NCBI RefSeq assembly: GCF_024267675.1
Contig: NZ_JALDYX010000011.1
Span: forward strand, 62,001 to 126,000
Source of the DNA: Marinobacterium sedimentorum
GTDB lineage: Bacteria; Pseudomonadota; Gammaproteobacteria; Pseudomonadales; Balneatricaceae
Direction of reading: 5' to 3'
DNA: 64,000 nt
The stretch's first letter is position 1; each line of letters begins with the position of its first letter. The position numbers were made by a program, and so were the translations under genes. Shown piece by piece: positions 8,060-19,260 of the stretch. The notes beneath the pieces were generated by a model. That model saw nothing but the letters and a program-made list of their open reading frames with translations. It was not told where the DNA came from and did not search any database.

Positions 8060-9004
8060 ATGAGCATCTCAAGTCTGCCAGCCGAGGGGACGGCGCACGC
8101 CTCGGCCCCCCCCGTAACCGTGCATGAAGAGCGTCAGCGACAGAGCCGCCTCAGCCTGGCCATGGTGTCACCCTCAGTGGCAGTACTGCTGATCTGGATG
8201 GCGGTTCCGCTGGCCATGACCATCTATTTTTCCCTGATTCGCTACAACCTGCTGTACCCGGGCGATAACGACTTTGTCGGCCTGGAGAATTATTACTTCT
8301 TTCTGACCGACGAAGGCTTTACCGCCGGCATGACGAACACCCTGTTGCTGGTGTGCTCGGTACTGCTGATCAGTGTCGTCGTCGGGGTACTGATTGCGGT
8401 GCTGGTGGATACCTCCTTCTGGGGCCGCGGCATCGTGCGGGTACTGCTGATTTCGCCGTTCTTCATCATGCCCACCGTAAGTGCGCTGGTGTGGAAGAAC
8501 CTGCTGTTGCACCCGGTGTCCGGCGTGTTCGCCGCCGTCTGGCGCTTCTTTGGTGCCGAGCCCATCGACTGGTTCGCCACCTATCCGATGGAAGCCATCA
8601 TCCTGATCGTGTCCTGGCAGTGGGTGCCCTTCGCCGTCCTGCTGCTGATGACCGCCATGCAGTCGCTGGACCAGGAACAGAAGGATGCGGCCCGCCTCGA
8701 TGGCGCCGGGCCCGTCGCCATCTTCTGGCACATCACCCTGCCACACCTGGCGCGGCCGATCGCCGTGGTGGTGATGATCGAGACCATCTTCCTGCTGTCG
8801 ATCTTCGCCGAGATCTTTACCACCACCGGGGGTGGCCCGGGCTACGAGACCACCAACCTGGCCTACCTGATTTACAGCCAGGCACTGCTGCAGTTCGATG
8901 TCGGCCTGGCCTCGGCCGGCGGCCTGGTGGCGGTACTGCTCGCCAACATAGCGGCCTTCATCCTGATCCGGATGATCGGCAAGAACCTTACAGATAAAGG
9001 GTAG
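8060..9004 (+). CDS. mtlF: Polyol ABC transporter permease 1
   Basis: A 314-residue inner-membrane permease of the MalF type with about six membrane segments after a polar N-terminus of about 30 residues. The cytoplasmic EAA-like loop that contacts the ATPase is visible at EQKDAARLDGAGPVAIFWHI (about residues 210-229). It is followed nine bases later by the second permease. The membrane channel is expected to be a MtlF-MtlG heterodimer. Confidence 0.9.
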   Translation: MSISSLPAEGTAHASAPPVTVHEERQRQSRLSLAMVSPSVAVLLIWMAVPLAMTIYFSLIRYNLLYPGDNDFVGLENYYFFLTDEGFTAGMTNTLLLVCSVLLISVVVGVLIAVLVDTSFWGRGIVRVLLISPFFIMPTVSALVWKNLLLHPVSGVFAAVWRFFGAEPIDWFATYPMEAIILIVSWQWVPFAVLLLMTAMQSLDQEQKDAARLDGAGPVAIFWHITLPHLARPIAVVVMIETIFLLSIFAEIFTTTGGGPGYETTNLAYLIYSQALLQFDVGLASAGGLVAVLLANIAAFILIRMIGKNLTDKG

Positions 9005-9013
9005 GAGATTACC

Positions 9014-9847
9014 ATGCTGACACTCAAACAAGGCCGCCAACTGCAGACCGTACTGCTCGGCACCCTGGCCTGGCTGGTGGCGCTGACCATCTTCTTCCCG
9101 ATCTTCTGGATGATACTGACCAGCTTCAAGACCGAGATCGACGCCTTCGCCACGCCGCCGCAGCTGTTCTTCACGCCGACGCTGGAGAACTACCTGCATA
9201 TCGATGCGCGTAGCGACTACTTCCACTTCGCCTGGAACTCGGTGGTGGTGTCCTTTGGCTCGACCCTGCTGGGCATGCTGCTGGCGGTGCCGGCGGCCTA
9301 CTCCATGGCGTTCTTCGAGACCAAGCGCACCAAGTCGACGCTGCTGTGGATGCTGTCCACCAAGATGCTGCCGCCGGTCGGCGTGCTGGTGCCCATCTAC
9401 CTGATCTTCAAGGATTTTGGCCTGCTGGATACCAAATTCGGCCTGGTGCTGATCTACACCCTGATCAACCTGCCGATCATGGTCTGGATGGTGTACACCT
9501 ACTTCAAGGAAATCCCCAAGGACATTCTCGAAGCGGCCCGCCTGGACGGCGCCACCGCGCTGCAGGAAATCTACCGGGTACTGCTGCCCATCAGCAAGGG
9601 CGGTCTGGCCTCGACGGTGCTGCTCTCCCTGATCCTGAGCTGGAACGAAGCCTTCTGGTCGCTCAACCTGACCGCCTCGTCCGCCGCGCCGCTGACCGCG
9701 CTGGTGGCCTCCTACTCCAGTCCCGAAGGGCTCTTCTGGGCCAAGCTGTCGGCCGTATCGACGCTCGCCTGTGCCCCGATCCTGATCTTCGGCTGGCTGA
9801 GCCAGAAGCAGCTGGTGCGCGGTCTGTCCTTCGGCGCCGTGAAATAA
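9014..9847 (+). CDS. mtlG: Polyol ABC transporter permease 2
   Basis: A 277-residue MalG-type permease with six predicted membrane segments. The EAA loop reads ILEAARLDGATALQEIYRVL (about residues 174-193). A TAGGAG ribosome site precedes the ATG. It partners MtlF in the importer. Confidence 0.9.
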   Translation: MLTLKQGRQLQTVLLGTLAWLVALTIFFPIFWMILTSFKTEIDAFATPPQLFFTPTLENYLHIDARSDYFHFAWNSVVVSFGSTLLGMLLAVPAAYSMAFFETKRTKSTLLWMLSTKMLPPVGVLVPIYLIFKDFGLLDTKFGLVLIYTLINLPIMVWMVYTYFKEIPKDILEAARLDGATALQEIYRVLLPISKGGLASTVLLSLILSWNEAFWSLNLTASSAAPLTALVASYSSPEGLFWAKLSAVSTLACAPILIFGWLSQKQLVRGLSFGAVK

Positions 9848-9918
9848 ATAATAACAACACGCTGACTAACGCTGCTGTGACCAAACCGGCGGCGCTCAAT
9901 AAGAAAGAGGTTTTCCCC

Positions 9919-11028
<1,110 letters not shown>

Positions 11029-11079
11029 GCCCTTCAACAGACTCGATCCGGGCTTTTGCGGCCCGAGGTAACGGATATC

Positions 11080-12555
11080 ATGAAACTGAATGCTGAAAAT
11101 TTGTCGTCGCTGCCTGCCAGGGTGCTGCGCCCGGGCTATGACCGCAGCCAGGTCCGCCAGGGCATCGTGCACATAGGCGTAGGTGGTTTTCACCGCGCCC
11201 ACGAGGCCGTCTATACAGAACGGCTGCTGAATCAGGGCATGGCTAACGACTGGGGCATCTGCGGTGTCGGGCTGCGCGCCGAAGACCGAGCCATGCAGTC
11301 GGCACTGGCTGCACAGGATTATCTCTATACCCTGGTGGAGCTGGGTGAGGGCGCGGACACCGGGGTACAGGTGATCGGTGCCATCGGCGATTTCCTGCTG
11401 GCCGACGATGGCGCCGAGGCCCTGATCGCCAGGCTGGCGTCCCCCGAGACCCGCATTGTCTCGCTGACCGTGACCGAAGGCGGCTACTGCACCGATGACA
11501 GCACCGGCGAGTTCAACGCCAGCCTGCCGCAGATTCGCCACGACCTGGAACATCCCCAGAGCCCCATCAGCCTGTTTGGCTTTCTGGCCGAAGCACTGAT
11601 GCGCCGCCGGGATGCCGGTATCGCACCCTTTACGCTGATGTCGTGCGATAACCTGCCGCACAATGGCAACGTGGCCCGCAATGCCCTGCTGGGATTCTGC
11701 GCGCTGCGTGATCGCGCGCTGCATGACTGGGTTGCCACCCAGGTCAGTTTCCCCAACGCCATGGTGGATCGCATCACCCCCATGACCAGCGATAGCCACC
11801 GCGCCCAGCTGCAGGCCGATACCGGCATTGAAGATCGCTGGCCGGTGGTGGCGGAACCCTTTATTCAGTGGGTACTGGAAGACAAGTTCTGCAACGGCCG
11901 TCCCGCATGGGAGCAGGTCGGGGTGCAGTTCACCGATGATGTAACGCCCTACGAGGAAATGAAGATTGGGCTGCTTAACGGCGCCCACCTGGCCATGGCC
12001 TACCTGGGGGCCTTGCTGGGCCATCAGTATGCCCACGAAACCATGCAGGATTCCCAGCTGCGCCGCTATGTGCGCCGCTACATGGATGAGGATGTCACGC
12101 CGCTGCTGGTCGAGGTGCCGGGCATTGATCTGACCGAGTACAAGGACACCCTGATCGAGCGTTTCTCCAATACCGCGATCTGCGATCAGGTCAGCCGCCT
12201 CTGTTCCGATGGCTCATCCAAGTTTCCCAAATTTGTGCTGCCGACCCTGCTGGGGCAGATTGAACAGGGCAGGGCGCTGGATCGCACCGCACTGATCATC
12301 GCCGCCTGGTGTCATTATCTCAGGGGCGTGGACGAGCAGGGCAATCACTATACGATTCCCGATCCGCGGGCCGCCTGGCTGGCGCAGGCCATCAGCGATG
12401 CGGACCGGCTGTGCGAAAACTTCCTCGCGCTGGACGACGTATTCGGCCAGCGTATTCCGCAGTCCGCTGCCTTTGTACAGGCGTTCAGGCGCCAGCTGGA
12501 ACGGCTGCAAACCCTGGGGGTACGCGCCACCCTCGATCTGGTCATGGCGGACTAA
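11080..12555 (+). CDS. mtlD: Mannitol 2-dehydrogenase (long-chain polyol dehydrogenase)
   Basis: A 491-residue long-chain polyol dehydrogenase that oxidises D-mannitol to D-fructose with NAD; relatives also oxidise D-arabitol to D-xylulose and some accept sorbitol. The N-terminal Rossmann segment is IVHIGVGGFHRAH (29-41). The catalytic set fits the KxxxxNxxH motif, K295, N300 and H303, the same numbering as the characterised Pseudomonas fluorescens enzyme. A TTG at 11056 is also in frame, but GAGG lies before the ATG at 11080. The downstream xylulokinase argues that arabitol is a true substrate. Confidence 0.93.
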   Translation: MKLNAENLSSLPARVLRPGYDRSQVRQGIVHIGVGGFHRAHEAVYTERLLNQGMANDWGICGVGLRAEDRAMQSALAAQDYLYTLVELGEGADTGVQVIGAIGDFLLADDGAEALIARLASPETRIVSLTVTEGGYCTDDSTGEFNASLPQIRHDLEHPQSPISLFGFLAEALMRRRDAGIAPFTLMSCDNLPHNGNVARNALLGFCALRDRALHDWVATQVSFPNAMVDRITPMTSDSHRAQLQADTGIEDRWPVVAEPFIQWVLEDKFCNGRPAWEQVGVQFTDDVTPYEEMKIGLLNGAHLAMAYLGALLGHQYAHETMQDSQLRRYVRRYMDEDVTPLLVEVPGIDLTEYKDTLIERFSNTAICDQVSRLCSDGSSKFPKFVLPTLLGQIEQGRALDRTALIIAAWCHYLRGVDEQGNHYTIPDPRAAWLAQAISDADRLCENFLALDDVFGQRIPQSAAFVQAFRRQLERLQTLGVRATLDLVMAD

Positions 12556-12557
12556 GC

Positions 12558-13238
12558 ATGCCTGTGGGTACAAAGCGGTTTGCGATTTTCGACATGGACG
12601 GCTTGCTGATCGACTCCGAGCCGCTCTGGCTGGCGGCCCAGAAAGCCCAGCTGCGCATGCTGTACGACCTTGAGGTGCCGCAGGCTGAACTGCTGGCGTT
12701 TCAGGGCACCAGCACGACGGAATTCTGCGCCAGCATGGCCCGTCGACATGCCAGCCTCGGCGTTGACGCCCAGCAACTGCTGACGGCCATGCTGGCGCAC
12801 ATGAGCGCAGCGATACAGGGTGCGCCCCTGATGCCGGGGGCGCTGGCGCTGCTGCGACAACTGTCGCAACAGGGTATCGATCTGGCGATCGCATCCTCAT
12901 CGCCACTGCACTTTATCGAGGCGGTCGTGCATACCCACAACTTGCCCGTGTCGGTATTTGCCTCAGGGCTGGAGGTGCCGCGCTCCAAGCCGCACCCGGC
13001 GGTATTCGAACTGGCCGCCACGCGGCTGGGCGCAGGCTCGCCCGCGCAGTGCTGGGTCTGGGAAGACTCGATCAACGGGGTGATTGCCGCCCGGGCCGCC
13101 GGCATGCAGGTCATCGCCGTACCGGACCGGGCACACCCGCAGCCTGAACAGTTCGCCATTGCACATCACATTCATTCATCGCTGCTGGACAGCCTGGGCC
13201 TCGATGGCCGCGTGACTGTCTGGCAGGACAGAACTTAA
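12558..13238 (+). CDS. HAD family sugar-phosphate phosphatase (HxpB/YniC-like)
   Basis: A 226-residue haloacid dehalogenase phosphatase. Motif I is DMDGLLIDSEP (about residues 11-21), motif II the IASSSPL region, motif III the K in SKPHPAVFE, motif IV WEDSINGVIAA. The DMDGLLIDSEPLW signature resembles E. coli HxpB (YniC), which removes phosphate from hexitol and sugar phosphates. It starts two bases after mtlD and is not part of the classical Pseudomonas mtl operon. It may clear toxic polyol or pentulose phosphates. Substrate is inferred. Confidence 0.8.
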   Translation: MPVGTKRFAIFDMDGLLIDSEPLWLAAQKAQLRMLYDLEVPQAELLAFQGTSTTEFCASMARRHASLGVDAQQLLTAMLAHMSAAIQGAPLMPGALALLRQLSQQGIDLAIASSSPLHFIEAVVHTHNLPVSVFASGLEVPRSKPHPAVFELAATRLGAGSPAQCWVWEDSINGVIAARAAGMQVIAVPDRAHPQPEQFAIAHHIHSSLLDSLGLDGRVTVWQDRT

Positions 13239-13250
13239 CGAGGGTCCCAC

Positions 13251-14243
13251 ATGGCCAGTCTGCTGGAACAACTCAAACAACAGAGCACCGTAGTTGCCGA
13301 TACTGGCGACCTGGATACCATCCGCCGCTTTTCGCCGCAGGATGCCACCACCAACCCGTCGCTGATTCTCAAGGCTGTGCAGTCGGGCAGTTACGATGCC
13401 CAGGTGCAGGCCATACTGTACGGCGTGCGCGATCACGCCGGCACCCTGGACGAGGCCGTCGACGAGGCCTGCGATCGCCTGGTGGTGGCCATGGGCACTC
13501 TGATCCTGGCGCAGGTGCCGGGCCGGGTCTCCACCGAGGTGAACGCACGGCTGTCGTTCGATACCGCAGCCAGTCTTGCCAAGGCGCGCCGGCTGGTCGA
13601 ACTCTATGCCCAGGCGGGCATCCCGCGCGAGCGTATCCTGATCAAGCTGGCCTCCACCTGGGAAGGCATCCGTGCCGCCGAGGTGCTGGAAAAAGAGGGC
13701 ATTCAGTGCAACCTCACGCTGATCTTCAGCTTTGCCCAGGCCCGCGCCTGCGCCGAAGCCGGTGCCTTCCTGATTTCGCCCTTTGTCGGCCGCATTCTGG
13801 ACTGGTACCGCAAGGCAGACCCGGAGCGCAGCTATGCCCCGGCCGATGAGCCCGGGGTGCTGTCGGTGCAACGCATCTACCGCTATTTCCGCGAGCGTGC
13901 CTACCCCACGGTGGTCATGGGGGCGAGCTTTCGCAACAGCGGCGAGATCCTGGCGCTGGCCGGTTGCGATCGCCTGACCATCAGCCCGGCGCTGCTGGAG
14001 GAGCTGGCCCATACCGACGGGACGGTCGAGCGGGTGCTGGCCGACAGCGGTGAGCGTGCCGAGCGCCCGGCGCCCCTCCGGGAAGCGGATTTTCGCTGGG
14101 ACATGAACGAGGATGCCATGGCTACCGAAAAGCTGGCCGACGGTATTCGGGGTTTTGAGGCCGATCAGCTGAAACTCGAAGCCCTGCTGCGCGAACAGCT
14201 GGCCGCCATTCAGGCGCCCGCAGGCCGGGGAGAACAGGCATGA
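13251..14243 (+). CDS. tal: Transaldolase
   Basis: A 330-residue TalB-type transaldolase of the non-oxidative pentose phosphate pathway. The Schiff-base lysine is K132 (ILIKLASTW), with D17, N35 and E96 at the positions known from E. coli Tal[12 protein letters not shown] is conserved. The last four bases overlap the transketolase start (ATGA), so the pair is translationally coupled. Its presence in a polyol operon implies that xylulose-5-phosphate is processed locally. Confidence 0.95.
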   Translation: MASLLEQLKQQSTVVADTGDLDTIRRFSPQDATTNPSLILKAVQSGSYDAQVQAILYGVRDHAGTLDEAVDEACDRLVVAMGTLILAQVPGRVSTEVNARLSFDTAASLAKARRLVELYAQAGIPRERILIKLASTWEGIRAAEVLEKEGIQCNLTLIFSFAQARACAEAGAFLISPFVGRILDWYRKADPERSYAPADEPGVLSVQRIYRYFRERAYPTVVMGASFRNSGEILALAGCDRLTISPALLEELAHTDGTVERVLADSGERAERPAPLREADFRWDMNEDAMATEKLADGIRGFEADQLKLEALLREQLAAIQAPAGRGEQA

Positions 14244-16273
14244 ATGTGGCCGCAACAGACCTGAGCCGACGGACCCTTGCCAATGCGCTGCGGGTGCTGA
14301 GCATGGATGCGGTACAGCAGGCGGGCTCCGGCCATCCCGGCGCCCCCATGGGCATGGCGGACATCGCCGAGGTGCTGTGGCGCGATGAGCTGCGGCACAA
14401 CCCGGCCAATCCCGCCTGGCCCAATCGCGACCGCTTCGTGCTGTCCAACGGCCATGGCTCCATGCTGCTTTACAGCCTGCTGCATCTGAGCGGCTATGAC
14501 CTGCCGATGGAGGAGCTGAAAAACTTCCGCCAGCTGCATTCACGTACTCCCGGCCATCCCGAATACGGCCTTACGCCGGGGGTCGAGACCACCACAGGTC
14601 CGCTGGGACAGGGCTTGGCCAATGCGGTGGGCATGGCGCTGGCCGAGCAGGTCCTGGCGGCGCAGTTCAACCGCCCCGGCCACGATCTTATCGATCACCA
14701 CACCTATGCCTTTGTCGGCGATGGCTGCCTGATGGAGGGCATCTCCCACGAAGTCTGCTCGCTGGCCGGCACCCTGGGCCTGGGCAAGCTGGTTGTGATC
14801 TATGACGACAACGGCATCTCCATCGATGGCGAGGTGGAAGGCTGGTTCAGCGACGATACGCCGGCCCGTTTTCGCGCCTACGGCTGGCAGGTGATCGAGG
14901 CCGTGGACGGTCACGATGCCGCGGCGATTCAGCATGCGCTGAGCGATGCGCGGCACAACAGCACCCAGCCAAGCCTGATCTGCTGCAAGACGACCATCGG
15001 ATTTGGTGCGCCCACCAAGGCCGGCAGCCATGAATGTCACGGTGCCCCCCTGGGCGCCGCCGAGGTCGCGGCCACCCGCACGGCTCTGGGCTGGCCCTAT
15101 GGGCCCTTCGAGGTGCCACAAGCCGTCTATGCCGGCTGGAATGCCCGCGAGCGCGGTGCTGCGCTGGAGCATGGCTGGCAGCAGCGCCTTGAGGCGTATA
15201 GTGCCGCGCACCCCGCGCTTGCCGCCGAACTGGAGCGCCGTCTGGCCGGTGATCTGCCGGCGGACTGGGATCGACTGCACAACGACCTGATCGAGCGCAC
15301 CCAGAAGGCCGCCCGCACCCAGGCCAGTCGCAAGAGCTCGCAGCAGCTGCTCGAAGCCCTGGGGCCTGTATTGCCGGAACTGCTGGGCGGCTCGGCGGAT
15401 CTGGCACCGTCCAACCTGACCCAGTGGTCGGGCTCAAGATCCATCTCGGTGGAGGAGCGAGGCGGCAACTATATCCACTATGGCGTGCGCGAGTTTGGCA
15501 TGAGCGCCATCATGAACGGTCTGGCGCTGCACGGCGGCTTTATTCCCTACGGTGGCACTTTCCTGATGTTTACCGAATATGCCCGCAATGCCGTGCGCAT
15601 GGCGGCGCTGATGGGAATACGCAACATCTTTGTCTACACCCATGACTCCATTGGTCTGGGGGAAGATGGCCCGACCCATCAGCCGATCGAGCAGCTGCCG
15701 AGCCTGCGCCTGACGCCCAATCTGGATACCTGGCGTCCCTGCGACGACACCGAAACCGCGGTGGCCTGGTGCTGCGCCCTGGAACGCACAGAGGGCCCGA
15801 GCGCCCTGGTGCTGTCGCGCCAGAGCCTGCCGGCCGAGGCGCGCACCCCGGCGCAGCTGCAGGCGATCCGCCGCGGCGGCTATGTGCTGCGCGACTGTGA
15901 CGGCACGCCTGCGCTGCTACTGCTGGCCACCGGCTCCGAGGTTGCGCTGGCGCTGGCCGGTGCCGAGGAACTGAGTGCCCAGGGCGTGGCGGTGCGGGTG
16001 GTGTCGCTGCCCTGTGTCGAGCGTTTTGAGCGCCAAGACCAGAACTACCGCGATGCGGTGCTGCCGCCCGGCGTGCGGGCGAGGCTGGCGATCGAACTGG
16101 CGCAGCCGGATGGCTGGTATCGCTACGTAGGCCTGGATGGCGCGGTCATGGGCATGCGCACCTTCGGCGAGTCGGCCCCGGCCGAGGATCTGATGCGGCA
16201 TTTCGGCTTTACGGTGCCGCGGCTGGTGGAAACAGCGCAAGCCGTGCTGGCGATGCAGAAGACGGGGCTGTAG
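14240..16273 (+). CDS. tkt: Transketolase
   Basis: A 677-residue thiamine-diphosphate transketolase, full length. Visible are the N-terminal [19 protein letters not shown], the TPP motif [10 protein letters not shown]...DDNGISIDG and the catalytic Glu in [13 protein letters not shown]. It transfers two-carbon units between xylulose-5-phosphate and aldose phosphates. It overlaps tal by four bases and precedes xylulokinase by two. It is likely a polyol-induced isozyme beside a housekeeping copy elsewhere, which is inference. Confidence 0.95.
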   Translation: MNVAATDLSRRTLANALRVLSMDAVQQAGSGHPGAPMGMADIAEVLWRDELRHNPANPAWPNRDRFVLSNGHGSMLLYSLLHLSGYDLPMEELKNFRQLHSRTPGHPEYGLTPGVETTTGPLGQGLANAVGMALAEQVLAAQFNRPGHDLIDHHTYAFVGDGCLMEGISHEVCSLAGTLGLGKLVVIYDDNGISIDGEVEGWFSDDTPARFRAYGWQVIEAVDGHDAAAIQHALSDARHNSTQPSLICCKTTIGFGAPTKAGSHECHGAPLGAAEVAATRTALGWPYGPFEVPQAVYAGWNARERGAALEHGWQQRLEAYSAAHPALAAELERRLAGDLPADWDRLHNDLIERTQKAARTQASRKSSQQLLEALGPVLPELLGGSADLAPSNLTQWSGSRSISVEERGGNYIHYGVREFGMSAIMNGLALHGGFIPYGGTFLMFTEYARNAVRMAALMGIRNIFVYTHDSIGLGEDGPTHQPIEQLPSLRLTPNLDTWRPCDDTETAVAWCCALERTEGPSALVLSRQSLPAEARTPAQLQAIRRGGYVLRDCDGTPALLLLATGSEVALALAGAEELSAQGVAVRVVSLPCVERFERQDQNYRDAVLPPGVRARLAIELAQPDGWYRYVGLDGAVMGMRTFGESAPAEDLMRHFGFTVPRLVETAQAVLAMQKTGL

Positions 16274-16275
16274 CT

Positions 16276-17802
16276 ATGGTAGCTATGAATGAAGGCATGA
16301 ATCAGGGCATGTATCTGGGTATTGATTGCGGCACCCAAGGCACCAAGGTGGTGATCCTGGATGCCGAGCAGGGTGCCATCCGGGGCGAGGGCTATGCGCC
16401 CCATGCGCTGATCAGCGAGGCTGGCGGGCGGCGCGAGCAGGAACCCCAGTGGTGGATCGACGCCTTCGAACAGGCGTACCGCCAGGCGCTGGGCCAGGCC
16501 CGTATAGATAGCCGGGCCATTCGCGGCATCGGTGTATCGGGGCAGCAGCATGGCCTGGTGGTGCTGGATGCCAGCGGCGAGGTGATCCGCCCGGCCAAGC
16601 TCTGGTGCGATACCGAAACCGCGCCGCAAAATGCGCAGCTGCTGGATTTGCTCGGTGGCGAAGAGGGCTCCATGGCGCGTCTGGGGCTGGTGCTGGCCAC
16701 CGGTTACACCCTGTCCAAGCTGCTCTGGCTCAAGCAGCACGAACCCGAGTCCTTTGCTCGCATTGCGCATATCATGCTGCCCCACGACTACATCAACTAC
16801 TGGCTCAGCGGTGAGATCGCCGCCGAGTACGGTGATGCCTCGGGTACCGGCTATTTCGATATCCGTAGCCGCTGCTGGGTGCCGGACGTGCTGGCGCTGA
16901 TCGCCCCGGATGGCGCCCTGGAGCGGGCACTGCCGCCGCTGCGCCAGGCGCATGAGCCGGTGGGGCGGGTCAGGCCCCGGGTCGCCGCGCGGCTGGGCCT
17001 GGGGGACCGGGTGCTGGTGTCCAGCGGCGGCGGTGACAACATGATGGGCGCCATCGGCACCGGCAACATTGCAGACGGCATTGTGACCCTGAGTCTCGGC
17101 ACCTCCGGTACTGTCTATGCCTGTACCGACCGGACTCCGGCGCAGCCATCTGCGCTGCTGGCGCCTTTTTGCTCGTCCAGCAATGGCTGGCTGCCGCTGA
17201 TCTGCACCATGAACCTGACCTCGGCCGCCAATGCGGTGCGTGAGCTCTTCGGGCTGGATCTGAACGACTTCAATGCGCAGGCGGCACGGGCCCCCATCGG
17301 CTGTGAAGGCATAAGCCTGCTGCCGTTTTTCAATGGCGAACGGGTGCCGGCACTGCCGGATGCCAGCGGCAGCCTGCTGGGGCTGAACATGCAGAACCTG
17401 ACGCCGGCCAACCTGTGCCGTGCGGTGCTGGAGGGCACCAGCTTTGGCCTGCGCTACGGGCTGGACCTGATGCGTGAAGCCGGTATTGAGGTACAGCAGA
17501 TTCGCCTGATCGGCGGTGGTGCCAAAAGTGCCTTTTGGCGCCAGATGGTGGCGGACATCATGCAGGTGCCGGTGATCTGCCCGCGCATCGGCGAGGCGGC
17601 GGCGCTGGGCGGTGCGATCCAGGCGCTCTGGTGTGACAGCCGTACCAACGGGCCGGGCGTTTCGCTGCAATCCCTCTGTGATCGCTATGTGGCACTGGAT
17701 GAAAGCAGTGCCCTGAAGCCGGACCCGGTGGCTGTCGCGGCGTACGAAACGGCCTATGCTCTTTACCGCGAACGCCTTGGCAGCCTCCACCCCGGCGCCT
17801 GA
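16276..17802 (+). CDS. xylB: Xylulokinase
   Basis: A 508-residue FGGY-family kinase. It begins with GIDCGTQGTKVVILD (about residues 14-28), has the GTSGTVYACTD ATP-binding loop and ends with the conserved GGGAKSAFWRQMVADI region. It phosphorylates D-xylulose, made from D-arabitol by the upstream dehydrogenase, to xylulose-5-phosphate for the adjacent transketolase; this matches MtlY of pseudomonads. The start is uncertain among in-frame ATGs at 16276, 16285, 16297 and 16309. No fructokinase gene follows. Confidence 0.92.
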   Translation: MVAMNEGMNQGMYLGIDCGTQGTKVVILDAEQGAIRGEGYAPHALISEAGGRREQEPQWWIDAFEQAYRQALGQARIDSRAIRGIGVSGQQHGLVVLDASGEVIRPAKLWCDTETAPQNAQLLDLLGGEEGSMARLGLVLATGYTLSKLLWLKQHEPESFARIAHIMLPHDYINYWLSGEIAAEYGDASGTGYFDIRSRCWVPDVLALIAPDGALERALPPLRQAHEPVGRVRPRVAARLGLGDRVLVSSGGGDNMMGAIGTGNIADGIVTLSLGTSGTVYACTDRTPAQPSALLAPFCSSSNGWLPLICTMNLTSAANAVRELFGLDLNDFNAQAARAPIGCEGISLLPFFNGERVPALPDASGSLLGLNMQNLTPANLCRAVLEGTSFGLRYGLDLMREAGIEVQQIRLIGGGAKSAFWRQMVADIMQVPVICPRIGEAAALGGAIQALWCDSRTNGPGVSLQSLCDRYVALDESSALKPDPVAVAAYETAYALYRERLGSLHPGA

Positions 17803-17822
17803 TGCCCCGTTGACCTGTGCCG

Positions 17823-17844
17823 CAGCCGGCTGTTTAGCCGGTTG
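17823..17844. terminator. Inverted repeat between convergent xylB and the DsbA-like gene
   Basis: CAGCCGGCT, GTTT, AGCCGGTTG forms a 9-bp stem with one G-T pair. It lies in the 42-base convergent gap and could end transcription from both sides. Confidence 0.5.
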
Positions 17845-18495
17845 TCAGGAGGCAGACTCGGTCTGTAGCTGCGCCTGCAGCCGGTCGGCAAAATCCTCGG
17901 GGTGACCGTAGCAGCGGCTGTGATCCAGTCGGAGCAGCCGGTCGCCCTGTTGCAGCACTAAGGTCGGGTAACCAGCGGCGCCGGTGCGGGCCATCAGCTG
18001 TGCCGTCTGTGCCAGGTGAGGTTCGACACCGGCAGCGAGCTGCGCGGCGTAAGCGCGCTCGAATGCCGGGGCGGACAGCCCGACGGACTGCGCCAGCGTT
18101 AGCAGCGTATCCGGCTCGCTGACCCGCCGCCCGTGCTGGTAATGCGCCTGCTGGATCGCCCGAAGCATTGCCACGGCGCTGCCGGGTTCGAGCCGCGCGA
18201 CGGTCAGGATGGCGGCGATCAGCGGTGGCGAGTCGAGCCGTGCGGCGGGATCGTTCAGCAGGCCCTGCAGGTAGGGCTCGCCAAAGGGCTGGCCGCTGAG
18301 GCGGGCAATACGGGCGTCGTGCTCGCGAATGTGTGTCGCCAGCCCGGGCGTAATGCGCTGGCCGGAAAAAAGGCCGCCGCCGTGCAACCGGATCGGCAGC
18401 TCCGGCAGGCGACGGGCCACTGCATCCAGCAGCGGGGCGGCGGCATAGCACCAGCCGCACAGGGGGTCGTAGAGATAATGCAGCTGTGCATGCAT
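17845..18495 (-). CDS. DsbA family thioredoxin-fold oxidoreductase
   Basis: A 216-residue protein with the thioredoxin-fold DsbA/FrnE pattern: HYLYDPLCGWCYAAAP near the N-terminus with a CGWC active site (C13-C16) and a long helical insertion. No signal peptide is seen, so it is probably cytoplasmic. The ATG at 18495 is chosen because it directly precedes the fold; the open frame is longer. It lies downstream of an NAD(P)-binding protein in the same direction, probably co-transcribed. Substrate unknown. Confidence 0.8.
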   Translation of the reverse strand: MHAQLHYLYDPLCGWCYAAAPLLDAVARRLPELPIRLHGGGLFSGQRITPGLATHIREHDARIARLSGQPFGEPYLQGLLNDPAARLDSPPLIAAILTVARLEPGSAVAMLRAIQQAHYQHGRRVSEPDTLLTLAQSVGLSAPAFERAYAAQLAAGVEPHLAQTAQLMARTGAAGYPTLVLQQGDRLLRLDHSRCYGHPEDFADRLQAQLQTESAS

Positions 18496-18505
18496 GGGTG
18501 ATCCC

Positions 18506-19144
18506 TCAGTAACCGACGGTAAAGCGCTGGCGACGGTGGGCCGGGCGTTCCAGCTCGTCGAGCATGGCCACCGCATAGTCCTCGACCGAAATCCGGCTCT
18601 GGCCTTCGCCATCCAGCAGCAGCTGATCGCCGCCCAGACGAAACTGTGCGGTACGCTCGCCCGGGGCGATCAGGGCAGAGGGTGACAGGAGGGTCCAGTC
18701 GAGGTCCGCTTCGTCGCGCAACAGTGCAAGCGCAGTACGTGCTCCCTCGGCGGTTTCCCGGTACTCGGCCGGGAACTCTGGCGTATCGAGCAACTGCACA
18801 CCGGGGGCGACCTCCAGACTGCCGGCGCCGCCCACTACCAGCAGCCGTGGCACGCCGGCCGCCTTGCTGGCCGCGATGATCGAGCGGATGCCACGTTCGT
18901 AGTAGGCCTGGACAGCATCCTGCCGGTGACCGCTGAAGGCGCTGATCACGACGTCCTGGCCGGCCAGCTGCTCGCTCAGGGCCCGGGTATCGGCAACATC
19001 GATTTTAATGCCGCTCAGGCCGCTGGCCGGGGCCAGTTTCTCCGGGCGGCTGACCAGGCCCTTGACCCGGTGTCCGCGTTGCAGGGCTTCGTTCAGCAGT
19101 GCCGAGCCGATAAATCCGCTGGCACCGATCAGGGCAATATTCAT
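18506..19144 (-). CDS. NAD(P)-binding NmrA/SDR-like protein
   Basis: A 212-residue atypical short-chain dehydrogenase of the YwnB/NmrA-like type with the GASGFIGSALL dinucleotide motif at the N-terminus. It lacks a clear YxxxK catalytic pair, as is common in this group. An ATG seven codons upstream is in frame, but a GGAGA site supports the start at 19144. It is divergent from a LysR regulator, which probably controls it and the DsbA-like gene. Role unknown; relatives respond to oxidative or electrophile stress. Confidence 0.8.
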   Translation of the reverse strand: MNIALIGASGFIGSALLNEALQRGHRVKGLVSRPEKLAPASGLSGIKIDVADTRALSEQLAGQDVVISAFSGHRQDAVQAYYERGIRSIIAASKAAGVPRLLVVGGAGSLEVAPGVQLLDTPEFPAEYRETAEGARTALALLRDEADLDWTLLSPSALIAPGERTAQFRLGGDQLLLDGEGQSRISVEDYAVAMLDELERPAHRRQRFTVGY

Positions 19145-19260
19145 CTTGTCTATCTCCATCGTCATTCATAGAAGATCCGATTGTAGAGAAGTTGATTGAT
19201 TTGATAATCGTCACAAAATATAAATGACTGTTATTGATTCGTTAACAGTAGGGATTTCAG